A stretch of 64,000 nt of DNA, from the NCBI GenBank assembly GCA_029933125.1, contig JAOZOU010000008.1, positions 1 to 64,000 on the forward strand. The letters run 5' to 3'. The DNA comes from a bacterium. Lineage in GTDB: Bacteria > Arandabacterota > Arandabacteria > Arandabacterales > Arandabacteraceae. Positions 54,885 to 63,684 of this stretch are shown piece by piece (position 1 is the first letter of the stretch; every line of letters begins with the position of its first letter). A model generated the notes under the pieces. That model saw only the letters and a list, made by a program, of their open reading frames with translations, was not told where the DNA came from and searched no databases. The translations under genes and the position numbers were made by a program.

Positions 54885-56233
54885 CCACCAAACAGAGAAC
54901 GATTAGGGAGATAATCTCTTTCGAAGGGGTCGGTCTGCATAGTGGGCAAAAGGTAACCATGACATTCAAGCCTGCCTGTGCTGATCAAGGCTTGCGCTTC
55001 GTCCGCAATGACCTGCCTGGAAGGCCTGAGATAGGAGTTGACGTTGCAAATGCTCCTGAGACGAGAGAAATCTCAAGGAGGACAGTCCTTAAGGTTGAAG
55101 AGGCAACTGTCAGCACAGTCGAGCATGTGCTTGCTGCCATCGTCGGTCTGGGAATAGATAATCTTGTGATAGAACTCGATGGACCGGAGGTTGCTGAACC
55201 CGACGGGTCAAGCGTCCCCTTTGTTGCGCTTCTCAAGAAGGCAGGTCTCATTGAACAAGATGCACCCAAGCGATATCTTGAGATCAAGTCACCGGTTTCA
55301 ATCTCCAAGGACGGCATCGAGCTGGTTGCTCTGCCACATCATGGCTTGCGTATTAGTTTCACGATTGACTTTCCGCACCCCTTGATTGGTACGCAATATG
55401 CATCGTTTGAAGTCACTGAAGATGTCTTTGAGAAACAACTCGCACCAGCCAGAACTTTTTCCCTCGTCAGCGATGTTGAGCTACTCAAGAGTCGTGGTCT
55501 TATAAAGGGTGGAAGCCTTAAGAACTCAATCGTTGTCGGGGACGATGGCATCCTCAACGATGAGCCTTTGAGATTTCCAGACGAATTCGTGCGGCACAAG
55601 ATCCTCGATCTCTTAGGCGATCTTGCTCTGCTGGGTGCACCGATTAAGGGACATATTATCGCTGTTAAATCGGGCCACGCCACCAATATACAGCTTGTGA
55701 GGAAGCTGCGCGAAACCTTTGATAACGCCCGAAAGACTTTCTCAGGAAGACACGTGCGCGATGTGCCATCAATGCTTTCAATAGAGGAAATCCAGGAGAT
55801 AATGCCCCACCGATATCCTTTCCTTCTCGTTGATCGCATAGTCGAACTCGAGAAGGGTAAGCGTGTAGTTGGTATAAAGAATGTCACTATCAATGAGCCC
55901 TTCTTTGTTGGTCACTTCCCGGGGCATCCCATAATGCCGGCTGTCCTTATAATCGAGGCCATGGCTCAGGTTGGGGGAGTGCTTCTCTTGAGCATGGTCG
56001 AGAATCCTAAGGAGAAACTTGTCTATTTCATGGCTATTGATAAGGCAAAATTCCGCAAGCCGGTTTTCCCTGGTGATCAGGTGCGTTTTGAGCTTGAGAT
56101 GATGAAGCTTATGCTCAATTCCTGCAAGATGAAGGGACGTGCCTTTGTCGATGAGAAACTTGTTGCCGAAGCCGAACTACTATCTGTTCTGATGGATAGG
56201 GAGGACGTTAGGAAAAGAGGACTTTCTAGATGA
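54881..56233 (+). CDS. lpxC/fabZ: LpxC-FabZ fusion: UDP-3-O-acyl-GlcNAc deacetylase / 3-hydroxyacyl-ACP dehydratase
   Basis: One polypeptide of 450 residues with two enzymes. LpxC (about 1-290) commits UDP-acyl-GlcNAc to lipid A; its zinc ligands are in STVEHVLAAI (His near 79) and RHKILDLLGDLALLG (His near 237, Asp near 241), with the catalytic His in SGHA near 264. FabZ (about 305-440) dehydrates 3-hydroxyacyl-ACP, with MPHRYPFLLVDRI and GHFPGHPIMPAVLIIEAMAQ holding its His and Glu. The two compete for hydroxyacyl chains, so fusion balances lipid A against phospholipid. Such fusions are known from Bacteroidota and some other phyla. Confidence 0.96.
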   Translation: MTTKQRTIREIISFEGVGLHSGQKVTMTFKPACADQGLRFVRNDLPGRPEIGVDVANAPETREISRRTVLKVEEATVSTVEHVLAAIVGLGIDNLVIELDGPEVAEPDGSSVPFVALLKKAGLIEQDAPKRYLEIKSPVSISKDGIELVALPHHGLRISFTIDFPHPLIGTQYASFEVTEDVFEKQLAPARTFSLVSDVELLKSRGLIKGGSLKNSIVVGDDGILNDEPLRFPDEFVRHKILDLLGDLALLGAPIKGHIIAVKSGHATNIQLVRKLRETFDNARKTFSGRHVRDVPSMLSIEEIQEIMPHRYPFLLVDRIVELEKGKRVVGIKNVTINEPFFVGHFPGHPIMPAVLIIEAMAQVGGVLLLSMVENPKEKLVYFMAIDKAKFRKPVFPGDQVRFELEMMKLMLNSCKMKGRAFVDEKLVAEAELLSVLMDREDVRKRGLSR

Positions 56234-57042
56234 CAGATGAAGATAAGCAGGCAGCGGATACGAGAGGTGCAACAAAAATCCATCCTGGTGCTTACATCGA
56301 TCCTCGAGCCCAAATTGGTGAAGGCGTTGTAGTTGGCCCAAGCACCCTTATTGGTCCCAATGTGACAATCGGAGACGGTACAACTATCGGAGCCAATTGT
56401 CTGATCGAGGGCTGGACAACAATAGGCCCAAGATGTCGGATATTCCATTGTGTCGTGATAGGAGCTGAACCCCAGGATCTCAAGTATCGGGGCGAGCGTA
56501 GTTTCGTCAGGATAGGGGATGGAAATACCATAAGGGAGTTTGCGACAATCCATCGAGCAACCGGAGAAAACGAGACCACATCTGTCGGCAATGGCAACTA
56601 CATAATGGCTTATGCCCACATTGCGCACAATTGCAAGATCGGGAATAACATCATCATCAGCAATGCTGTCAATATGGGAGGACATGTAACCATTGAGGAT
56701 TATGCTGCCATAAGCGGATTGACAGCAATTCACCAATTCGTCCGCATCGGTAGCTACTCTTACACAGGTGGGGGTTCGCGGGTACCAATGGATATCGTTC
56801 CCTACATTCGGGTAGCGGGTAATCCCCCTGTGGTAAACGGACTAAATACCATTGGCCTTCAGCGGCATGGTTTCCCTCAAGAGACCATCCGCATACTCAA
56901 GCAGGCTTACAAGATCATCTTCCGGTCAAACCTCAATGTTTCACAGGCTGTTGAGAAGATAAAGTCTGAGCTTCCCATGATTCCTGAGATTCAACACCTC
57001 ATTGATTTTATCCAAACTTCTGAAAGAGGAATCAGGCTTTAG
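56230..57042 (+). CDS. lpxA: UDP-N-acetylglucosamine O-acyltransferase
   Basis: First step of lipid A synthesis. The 270-residue product is a left-handed beta-helix with hexapeptide repeats, the catalytic His in HIAHNCKIGN, GLTAIHQFVRIG, and a helical C-terminus (GLQRHGFPQETIRILKQAYK). It overlaps the fusion gene by 4 bases. Sequence alone does not reveal acyl length or whether the acceptor is UDP-GlcNAc or the 3-amino analogue. The latter is worth asking because of the oxidoreductase gene that follows. Confidence 0.95.
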   Translation: MTDEDKQAADTRGATKIHPGAYIDPRAQIGEGVVVGPSTLIGPNVTIGDGTTIGANCLIEGWTTIGPRCRIFHCVVIGAEPQDLKYRGERSFVRIGDGNTIREFATIHRATGENETTSVGNGNYIMAYAHIAHNCKIGNNIIISNAVNMGGHVTIEDYAAISGLTAIHQFVRIGSYSYTGGGSRVPMDIVPYIRVAGNPPVVNGLNTIGLQRHGFPQETIRILKQAYKIIFRSNLNVSQAVEKIKSELPMIPEIQHLIDFIQTSERGIRL

Positions 57043-57055
57043 CAAAGAGAAACAC

Positions 57056-58030
57056 ATGAAGAAGCTTCGATGTGGAGTTATTGGGGTTGGACATCTTGGT
57101 AAACACCATGCTCGCATCTACAGCGAACTACCTCAGTGCGATCTCATTGGGATTCATGACATCGACAAACAACGGATGCATGACATTGCAAGAGCGTTTC
57201 ATACCAAAGCCTACGATTCCCCGGATGCACTAGCAAAGGATGCAGATGCAATCAGTCTAGCTGTCCCAACAAAGTTGCACTATGAACTCGGTAAGCTCGT
57301 CTTGCTTCACAATTGTCACCTGCTCATAGAGAAACCCATTACCGAGACTGTTGACCAAGCCAGAGAACTGGTGGAGATGGCAAGCCAGCGCAAGCTCATA
57401 CTCTATGCTGGTCATACGGAACGCTTTGCAGGTCCAATACGAAGTGTGCGTGAATGGCTATCGCATCCTAAGTACATTGAAGCTCTGCGCCTTGCTGGTT
57501 TTGCTTCAAGAGGCACCGATGTCTCAGTCATTCATGACCTCATGATCCATGACATCGATCTTGTCTTGAGCATAATGGATTCGCACATCCAGAGTGTCGA
57601 AGCTATTGGTGTTCCTGTTTTTACCCGTAAGGTGGATATAGCAAGTGCACGCCTGAGCTTCAGCGATGGGTCAATAGCCTCCCTAACTGCGAGCAGGGTT
57701 TCCATGGAGAGGGTACGCAAGCTCCGATTTTTCCAGCAGGATGCTTACATATCTATTGATTTCCTCAAGAACGATGCGAAGATATACAGGCGCAGAAAAG
57801 CAAAAGCAAATCTCAACTCTCAATCTCCCCTTGATATGCTTGACCTCATTGAGACAGTCAAGCCAGAGGTATCCACGCATGAACCCCTCGTGCTTGAGAT
57901 CACTGACTTCATCAGCAGCGCTTCTGGAGAAAAAGATCCTGAAGTCCCTGGAGAAGCTGGTCTGAGAGCACTTTCAGTGGTTACAAGGATCGTCGATGAT
58001 ATCCAAAGGCGACTCGCTGGCTGGAGTTAG
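57056..58030 (+). CDS. Gfo/Idh/MocA family oxidoreductase in the lipid A operon
   Basis: NAD(P)-dependent sugar oxidoreductase of 324 residues. The Rossmann motif is GVIGVGHLGKHHARIY near residue 6, followed by the family EKPITETVDQARELVE (the conserved Lys-Pro) and the HDLMIHDIDLVLSIM segment with the catalytic His region. Its place between lpxA and lpxB, where lpxI is often found in other bacteria, suggests a role in lipid A sugar chemistry. GnnA, which makes the 3-keto form of UDP-GlcNAc, is of this family, but no GnnB aminotransferase gene is in the window. The substrate is therefore unproven. Confidence 0.8.
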   Translation: MKKLRCGVIGVGHLGKHHARIYSELPQCDLIGIHDIDKQRMHDIARAFHTKAYDSPDALAKDADAISLAVPTKLHYELGKLVLLHNCHLLIEKPITETVDQARELVEMASQRKLILYAGHTERFAGPIRSVREWLSHPKYIEALRLAGFASRGTDVSVIHDLMIHDIDLVLSIMDSHIQSVEAIGVPVFTRKVDIASARLSFSDGSIASLTASRVSMERVRKLRFFQQDAYISIDFLKNDAKIYRRRKAKANLNSQSPLDMLDLIETVKPEVSTHEPLVLEITDFISSASGEKDPEVPGEAGLRALSVVTRIVDDIQRRLAGWS

Positions 58031-58033
58031 CCC

Positions 58034-59176
58034 ATGGCCAAGCATGTCATGATTATAACAGGAGAGGTATCGGGTGACCTCTATGGGTCTCTCCTGGTTG
58101 AGCAGCTCAAAAGCCTTGAACCTTCAATAAGGATCACCGGAATTGGCGGTGAGCGCATGCGCCGGACCGGGGTAGAGACCTTTCTTGACAGCAATGACCT
58201 GTCCGTAGTTGGAATCTGGGAAGCGATCGTAAGATTGCCAAAGCTTCGTAAGGCACTTGAAACTGCGAAGCAGCAAATTGCGACTGAGACCCCAGACCTC
58301 CTCGTTCTGATCGACTATCCAGGGTTCAATCTGAGGCTTGCTGAATTCGCCAAGAAGCGCAGAATCAAGACGATGTACTACGTCTCACCTCAAATATGGG
58401 CTTGGGGTCGCAAACGCATAAACCTTGTAAGACGCCATGTTGACAAAATGGTTGTGATTCTACCATTCGAGGTCGAGCTCTACCAAAGGGCAGGCGTTGA
58501 TGTTACCTACGTTGGGCATCCTCTACTGGATATTGTGAGAACTAACCTGACGAGAGATGAATTCCTTGATGTGCTTTCACTTCCGCGAGAAACCAGATTG
58601 ATAGCTCTTCTTCCAGGGAGCAGATTGCATGAGATTACACGTCATCTAGATCCACTTCTCAAGTGCGTCCCCCTGATAAGAAAACACCTCAAAAATGTTT
58701 CCTTTGTGGTTGCCACACTCCCCAACTTTGAGGGCTTGGTGAGAAATGAGGTTGCCAGGACTGGTGAAAGCATCCGTGTGCTGACCGACCATCGTTATGA
58801 AGCTCTCAAACACAGCGACCTGGCAATCGTTTGCTCCGGAACGGTTACCCTTGAAGCTGCCCTCCTCGACACCCCTACAATTGTGATATACAAACTCGCT
58901 TTGTTCTCATGGGCAGTTGGTAAGATGATCGTCAAAGTTCCTTACATTTCCCTTACCAATCTTGTGGCTGGCACCAAGGTTGTTCCTGAATATGTCCAGG
59001 ATGCCGTTAATCCAGATGTCCTTGCCGATGAGGCGCTAAGGTTTCTTACGGACACAGAGTATCGACAAGGGATGCGCAAGCAGCTTGAGACTGTGAGAGA
59101 GCGATTAGGGCCACCGGGTGCTTCTCGAAGAACTGCACAGATTGCCCTGAAGATGATATCAGATCATAGTCAATGA
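58034..59176 (+). CDS. lpxB: Lipid-A-disaccharide synthase
   Basis: Joins UDP-diacylglucosamine and lipid X to the lipid A disaccharide. The 380-residue GT19 glycosyltransferase has ITGEVSGDLYGSLLVEQLK at the start, DYPGFNLRLAEFAKKR, YYVSPQIWAWG, LLPGSRLHEI and CSGTVTLEAALLDTPTIV. It starts 3 bases after the oxidoreductase gene. The enzyme that supplies lipid X (LpxH or LpxI) is not encoded nearby. Confidence 0.96.
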   Translation: MAKHVMIITGEVSGDLYGSLLVEQLKSLEPSIRITGIGGERMRRTGVETFLDSNDLSVVGIWEAIVRLPKLRKALETAKQQIATETPDLLVLIDYPGFNLRLAEFAKKRRIKTMYYVSPQIWAWGRKRINLVRRHVDKMVVILPFEVELYQRAGVDVTYVGHPLLDIVRTNLTRDEFLDVLSLPRETRLIALLPGSRLHEITRHLDPLLKCVPLIRKHLKNVSFVVATLPNFEGLVRNEVARTGESIRVLTDHRYEALKHSDLAIVCSGTVTLEAALLDTPTIVIYKLALFSWAVGKMIVKVPYISLTNLVAGTKVVPEYVQDAVNPDVLADEALRFLTDTEYRQGMRKQLETVRERLGPPGASRRTAQIALKMISDHSQ

Positions 59177-59196
59177 GTCTTTGAGAGAGTCAAGGT

Positions 59197-60483
59197 ATGG
59201 ATGATATTGAGCTGTTTCTTTACAAATACCTACCATTGCCACTCTACTGGGTGCTACGTGGCTTCTCGAGTCTCCTTCCGGCTAACGCATCCAACCTCCG
59301 TCGGAGACTAGCAATTGATATTCCATATGCGCCACGTCATGCTACTATTTGGTTGCATGCAGCTTCTGTAGGTGAGATCTCAACCATCGCTCCTCTTGTT
59401 GAAGAGGTAAGGCAACGTTTTCCTAATTATCCTCTTGTTGTGACAACCATGACCACCAATGGCATGAAACGCGCTTTGAGTCTTTTGGAATCAACACAAG
59501 TTGGATTACTCCCCCTCGACTTCCTTCCCTCTATCCGCAAGACAATCGAGATCCTCAAACCCCGAACTCTCATCATAGGCGAAACAGAGATATGGCCCAA
59601 TCTAGTCACCCAGACTCACAGCTATGGAGCAAAGATTGTCCTTGTCAATGGAAGAATTTCCCTCAAATCACTGCGCTGGTACCGGCTTTTCGGAAGGCTG
59701 ATTCGCAGGGTACTCAGGGATTTTGACTACTTTCTTATGCGCACCCACGATGATGCAGACCGTATAAAATCCCTTGGTGCACCAGATGAGCGAGTGCAGG
59801 TGGCCGGCAATACAAAGTTTGATGTATTGCCAAAGCCTATACCGGAGGAAGCAAGAAGAGAGCTTAAAGAGAAGTTAGGCATTCCACCGGAACGAGCGGT
59901 TTTAACCCTGGGTTCCATTAGAGATGGCGAGATGGAAATACTTATTGATGCACTTGCCTCAGCAATTCGATCTTCAAAGGTACTCGTGATTGTTGCGCCT
60001 AGGCATCTCAACACCCTACCTGCCATAAGAGCCGTCATTGATTCACATGGATTCACTTATGGCGAAATAGATTCCACAAGACCCTTCGGAGCCGCCGAAG
60101 CATCCTCATTGGACTTCCTTCTGCTAGGACAAATGGGAAGACTGCTGGAGATGTATGCCATTGCAGACATAGCAATCGTAGGTGGTACTTTTAGGCCATT
60201 TGGTGGTCACAATCCCCTCGAGCCAGCAAGCCAGGGAACCACCACTATCGTTGGACCATACAATGACAACATAGCTGATGACATACAATATCTCAAGTCA
60301 TATGACTGTGTCCTTGTCTGTGAGCCGTCCACTTTAGGCAAGTGCATCATCGATCTTCTCAGGGACAAACCCAAGCGTGAGAAGATTGCCAGCAGTGCGA
60401 TCGAAGCCATCAGAACAAAAAAGGGCATAGCCTCAAGATGCGTTGACATTATGCTAGCAAAAGGGCTTCTTCCAGAGCAGTGA
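59197..60483 (+). CDS. kdtA: 3-deoxy-D-manno-octulosonic acid transferase
   Basis: Adds Kdo residues to lipid A precursor at the inner membrane. The 428-residue product has the GT30 N-domain with WLHAASVGEISTIAPL (containing the catalytic Glu), LLPLDFLPSIRKTIE, IIGETEIWPNL, and the C-terminal FGGHNPLEPASQGTT and PYNDNIADDI. One or two Kdo additions cannot be told from sequence. It is followed 1 base later by lpxK. Confidence 0.94.
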   Translation: MDDIELFLYKYLPLPLYWVLRGFSSLLPANASNLRRRLAIDIPYAPRHATIWLHAASVGEISTIAPLVEEVRQRFPNYPLVVTTMTTNGMKRALSLLESTQVGLLPLDFLPSIRKTIEILKPRTLIIGETEIWPNLVTQTHSYGAKIVLVNGRISLKSLRWYRLFGRLIRRVLRDFDYFLMRTHDDADRIKSLGAPDERVQVAGNTKFDVLPKPIPEEARRELKEKLGIPPERAVLTLGSIRDGEMEILIDALASAIRSSKVLVIVAPRHLNTLPAIRAVIDSHGFTYGEIDSTRPFGAAEASSLDFLLLGQMGRLLEMYAIADIAIVGGTFRPFGGHNPLEPASQGTTTIVGPYNDNIADDIQYLKSYDCVLVCEPSTLGKCIIDLLRDKPKREKIASSAIEAIRTKKGIASRCVDIMLAKGLLPEQ

Positions 60484-60484
60484 A

Positions 60485-61537
60485 ATGAATATCATCGATT
60501 TGCGAAGCCTCAAGCTTCCCGAGGAGACACAAGTCGGACGCAAGCTCAGGCCTATGCTCGTACCGCTCACGTGGATGTACTGGCTTGGGGTAAGATTGTG
60601 GCGTGCTTTTCCAGTGCGATGCAGGGATATTGACCTACCAGTCATCAGCATCGGTAGCCTTGCTGTTGGAGGGACGGGCAAGACACCCCTGACGATCCAT
60701 ATCGCCCAGAGACTTGTAGCCAATAGCATAAGGGTGGCTATTGTGTCACGAGGCTGGAAACGCCAATCGACCAAAGATGTTGTGGCTGTAAGTGACGGAG
60801 TTCAAATGCTGGCCAGTGTCTATGAGGCAGGGGATGAACCTTATCTTATGGCCATGCGCGTGCCCGGAGCTGCTGTCTATGTCTCAAAAGATCGCTACAA
60901 GGCTGCTGTTGCAGCAAAGAGGATCACCAAAGCCCATATCATTCTGCTTGATGATGGGTTCCAATACCGCCGGCTCAAGAAAGCGTTGGAAATCATCTGC
61001 CTCGACGGACGCACCATCCCACCCAATGCAAAGCTTCTCCCTTTGGGCCCAATGCGTGAACCTTTCTCAATCCTCGAGCCAGAAAACATAGTTGTTGTGA
61101 TGGAATATGCTGAAGCTAAAGCACTTGAGAAAAAGCTAGGATGTGAGGTTGTTTGTGCTCAATCCCAGGTGAGCACACTAGTTGATGCAGAGCTCAATCC
61201 GATGAGCAAGGAAGCAATTGAGGGGAAGCGACTCATAGCCATATCTGGAATTGCAAATCCTTCTGGTTTTGAAAGTTCATGTGCGAGATTGGGGCTTTCT
61301 CCCGTTGTAAGTTTGCGCTACGATGACCATAAATGGTATCATGAAGGTGATGAAGCAAGAATTCTCAAGGTAATGAAGGACGAGAATTGTCAAATGATTG
61401 TGACAACTGAAAAGGATATCATCAAGTTACCCGAGGGTCTCAAGCCCTATGCAGTTGCCCTCCGCAAGGACATTGCTCTAACCGATAGCAGGTTCTGGAG
61501 GAGGATTGAAGAAGCGATAGCACGATATGTCAGCTAA
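60485..61537 (+). CDS. lpxK: Tetraacyldisaccharide 4'-kinase
   Basis: Phosphorylates the lipid A disaccharide at position 4'. The 350-residue product has an N-terminal amphipathic region, the P-loop VGGTGKTPLTIHIA near residue 60, VSRGW, DDGFQYRRLKKALEIICLD and TTEKDIIKLPE. It overlaps nadB by 11 bases. Family length is about 330-350. Confidence 0.94.
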   Translation: MNIIDLRSLKLPEETQVGRKLRPMLVPLTWMYWLGVRLWRAFPVRCRDIDLPVISIGSLAVGGTGKTPLTIHIAQRLVANSIRVAIVSRGWKRQSTKDVVAVSDGVQMLASVYEAGDEPYLMAMRVPGAAVYVSKDRYKAAVAAKRITKAHIILLDDGFQYRRLKKALEIICLDGRTIPPNAKLLPLGPMREPFSILEPENIVVVMEYAEAKALEKKLGCEVVCAQSQVSTLVDAELNPMSKEAIEGKRLIAISGIANPSGFESSCARLGLSPVVSLRYDDHKWYHEGDEARILKVMKDENCQMIVTTEKDIIKLPEGLKPYAVALRKDIALTDSRFWRRIEEAIARYVS

Positions 61538-63125
61538 GGAATCTGATTTCCTGATAATTGGAAGTGGTATCGCGGGCCTGCTTGTTGCTATTAAACTAGC
61601 CAGGTTAGGCAAGGTGAATGTTGTAACCAAGAAAGAGAAAAGTGAGTCAAGCACAAACTACGCGCAGGGTGGTATTGCTGTACCTGTTGGCGAGAATGAT
61701 TCACCTCAATTGCACATCCAGGACACTTTGAGAGCTGGATGCGGTCTGAGTCATCGTGAAGTTGTGGAATTTGTTGTCACACGTGCCAAAGAATGCCTAG
61801 ATGAGCTCATGAAAATGGGGGCACGCTTCACTCTCGAGGAGTCAAGGAAGGGTAAGCGCCTGGCCCTTGGGCAAGAGGGAGGCCATTCAGTCAGAAGAAT
61901 TGTTCATGCTCAGGATACGACTGGCAGACATATAGAGGCTGTCTTACTTGAACGGGCTAAGTCACTGGAGACTGTAGAGATACATGAGAACAATGTGGCA
62001 GTCGATCTCATTCTTGAATCACGCATACGCCATAAACCAATGAAGCCTGATAGATGCTGGGGAGCCTATGTCCTTGAAGGCAAAACGGGAAGGGTGAATG
62101 CCTTCGTAGCTAGGGTGACCATACTTGCTACAGGCGGCGCCGGCAAGGTTTATCTCTACACTTCAAATCCAGACATAGCCACCGGTGACGGTATAGCAAT
62201 GGCTCATAGAGCTGGGGCAAGATGCGGTAACCTCGAATTCGTGCAATTTCATCCCACATGTCTTTATCACCCGGAAGCCAAAAGTTTTCTCATATCCGAG
62301 GCTGTCAGAGGGGAAGGAGCTGTGCTCAACACCCTTGATGGAGAACCTTTCATGAAGAGATACCACCCCAATGCTGACTTGGCACCTCGAGATGTCGTTG
62401 CAAGGGCAATAGATTCGGAAATGAAGAGGCTGGGCCACAAACACGTTTTGCTGGATATGCGACCCATCGGCAAGATTCGTGTTAAGCGAAGATTCCCCAA
62501 CATCTACAAAACCTGCCTTCGATACGGGTATGACGTTAGCAAGCAACCTTTACCAGTTGTTCCAGCCGCTCACTATATGTGCGGAGGAGTTGCTGTCGAT
62601 CTCAAGGCTAGGACAACAATTGACGGATTACTGGCAGTAGGTGAAGTTGCCTTCACTGGAATGCATGGAGCAAACAGACTCGCTTCCAACTCCTTGCTCG
62701 AGGCTCTCGTTTTTGCCGATGTTGCAGCCAAGACAGCAAGCAGCATCGCTAAATCTAAGGCGATCTGCCCACCCGAGGTTGAACCCTGGAAGGACGAAGG
62801 TACAGCACAGCTGCCTGAGATCGTTCTGCTTGACCATGACTGGGATCAGGTCAGATCGCTGATGTGGGACTATGTTGGTATAGTTCGTTCAGATTCGAGG
62901 CTCAACATTGCTCGGAGACGCATCCGAATGCTTAGAGAGCATATCGAGTCATACTATCGAGCTTATAAACTTGTCCCCGACCTCCTAGAGCTCAGGAACA
63001 TAGCATATGTTGGTGAGCTAATCATAAGATGCGCCATGATGCGCAGGGAAAGCAGAGGTCTCCATTACAACATCGATTGTCCGCGGACCGATGATCTCAA
63101 TTGGCGAAGGGACACCCTAATTTGA
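61527..63125 (+). CDS. nadB: L-aspartate oxidase
   Basis: First step of de novo NAD synthesis, oxidising aspartate to iminoaspartate. The 532-residue flavoprotein begins with the FAD motif DFLIIGSGIAGLLVAIKLA, then STNYAQGGIAVPVG, EGGHSVRRIVHAQDTTG, QFHPTCLYHPE, AHYMCGGVAVD and GMHGANRLASNSLLEALVFA, and ends with the helical C-domain. These phrases separate it from the related fumarate reductase. nadA and nadC are not next to it. Confidence 0.95.
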   Translation: MSAKESDFLIIGSGIAGLLVAIKLARLGKVNVVTKKEKSESSTNYAQGGIAVPVGENDSPQLHIQDTLRAGCGLSHREVVEFVVTRAKECLDELMKMGARFTLEESRKGKRLALGQEGGHSVRRIVHAQDTTGRHIEAVLLERAKSLETVEIHENNVAVDLILESRIRHKPMKPDRCWGAYVLEGKTGRVNAFVARVTILATGGAGKVYLYTSNPDIATGDGIAMAHRAGARCGNLEFVQFHPTCLYHPEAKSFLISEAVRGEGAVLNTLDGEPFMKRYHPNADLAPRDVVARAIDSEMKRLGHKHVLLDMRPIGKIRVKRRFPNIYKTCLRYGYDVSKQPLPVVPAAHYMCGGVAVDLKARTTIDGLLAVGEVAFTGMHGANRLASNSLLEALVFADVAAKTASSIAKSKAICPPEVEPWKDEGTAQLPEIVLLDHDWDQVRSLMWDYVGIVRSDSRLNIARRRIRMLREHIESYYRAYKLVPDLLELRNIAYVGELIIRCAMMRRESRGLHYNIDCPRTDDLNWRRDTLI

Positions 63126-63126
63126 T

Positions 63127-63684
63127 ATGAAGATCCTTGTGACTGGTACCCCGGGCATAGGTAAGACCACGGTTGTCGAAAGGGTCGTGGCTCACCTGGG
63201 AGATATGGCAGGTGGTTTCATAACACGTGAGATAAGGGAACGAGGGTCTCGCACAGGTTTTATGATCGAAACATTGGATGGGCAAAAGGCTGTTCTGGCA
63301 ACTCTGGAGGGTAAAGCCAAACCAAGGGTTGGCAGATATCACGTAATCGTATCCAATCTTGAGAACGTTGGTGTCGTTGCTATCGAACATGCCCTGCAGG
63401 AAGGTAAGATAATAGTTGTGGATGAGATAGGAAAGATGGAATTGTTATCTCCCAGGTTTAGGGATACTATTCTTAGGGTGCTGGATCGTGAAGTCTCGCT
63501 TTTAGCAACAATAGGTGTAGGTAAGGATCCCTTGCTAAGGTCGATAAGGAAGCGCAGAGATATCCAACTCATGAAAGTGACTAAGGAGAAGCGTAACGAT
63601 CTACCCATGAAGATACTCAAGCTGCTTGGTCACGGTGGAGGTTGGTCACATGAGAGGGAGAAGTCTGGGAATTGCTTCGATTAG
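63127..63684 (+). CDS. THEP1-type nucleoside-triphosphatase
   Basis: P-loop NTPase of the THEP1 family, active on several nucleotides in vitro. The 185-residue product has Walker A VTGTPGIGKTTVVERV near residue 5, GGFITREIRERGSRTGF, and Walker B VVDEIGKMELLSPRF near 98. The family is common in archaea and thermophiles and has relatives with roles in nucleotide cleaning. The biological role here is unknown. It begins 1 base after nadB, and its 3' end overlaps the next gene by 35 bases. Confidence 0.88.
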   Translation: MKILVTGTPGIGKTTVVERVVAHLGDMAGGFITREIRERGSRTGFMIETLDGQKAVLATLEGKAKPRVGRYHVIVSNLENVGVVAIEHALQEGKIIVVDEIGKMELLSPRFRDTILRVLDREVSLLATIGVGKDPLLRSIRKRRDIQLMKVTKEKRNDLPMKILKLLGHGGGWSHEREKSGNCFD

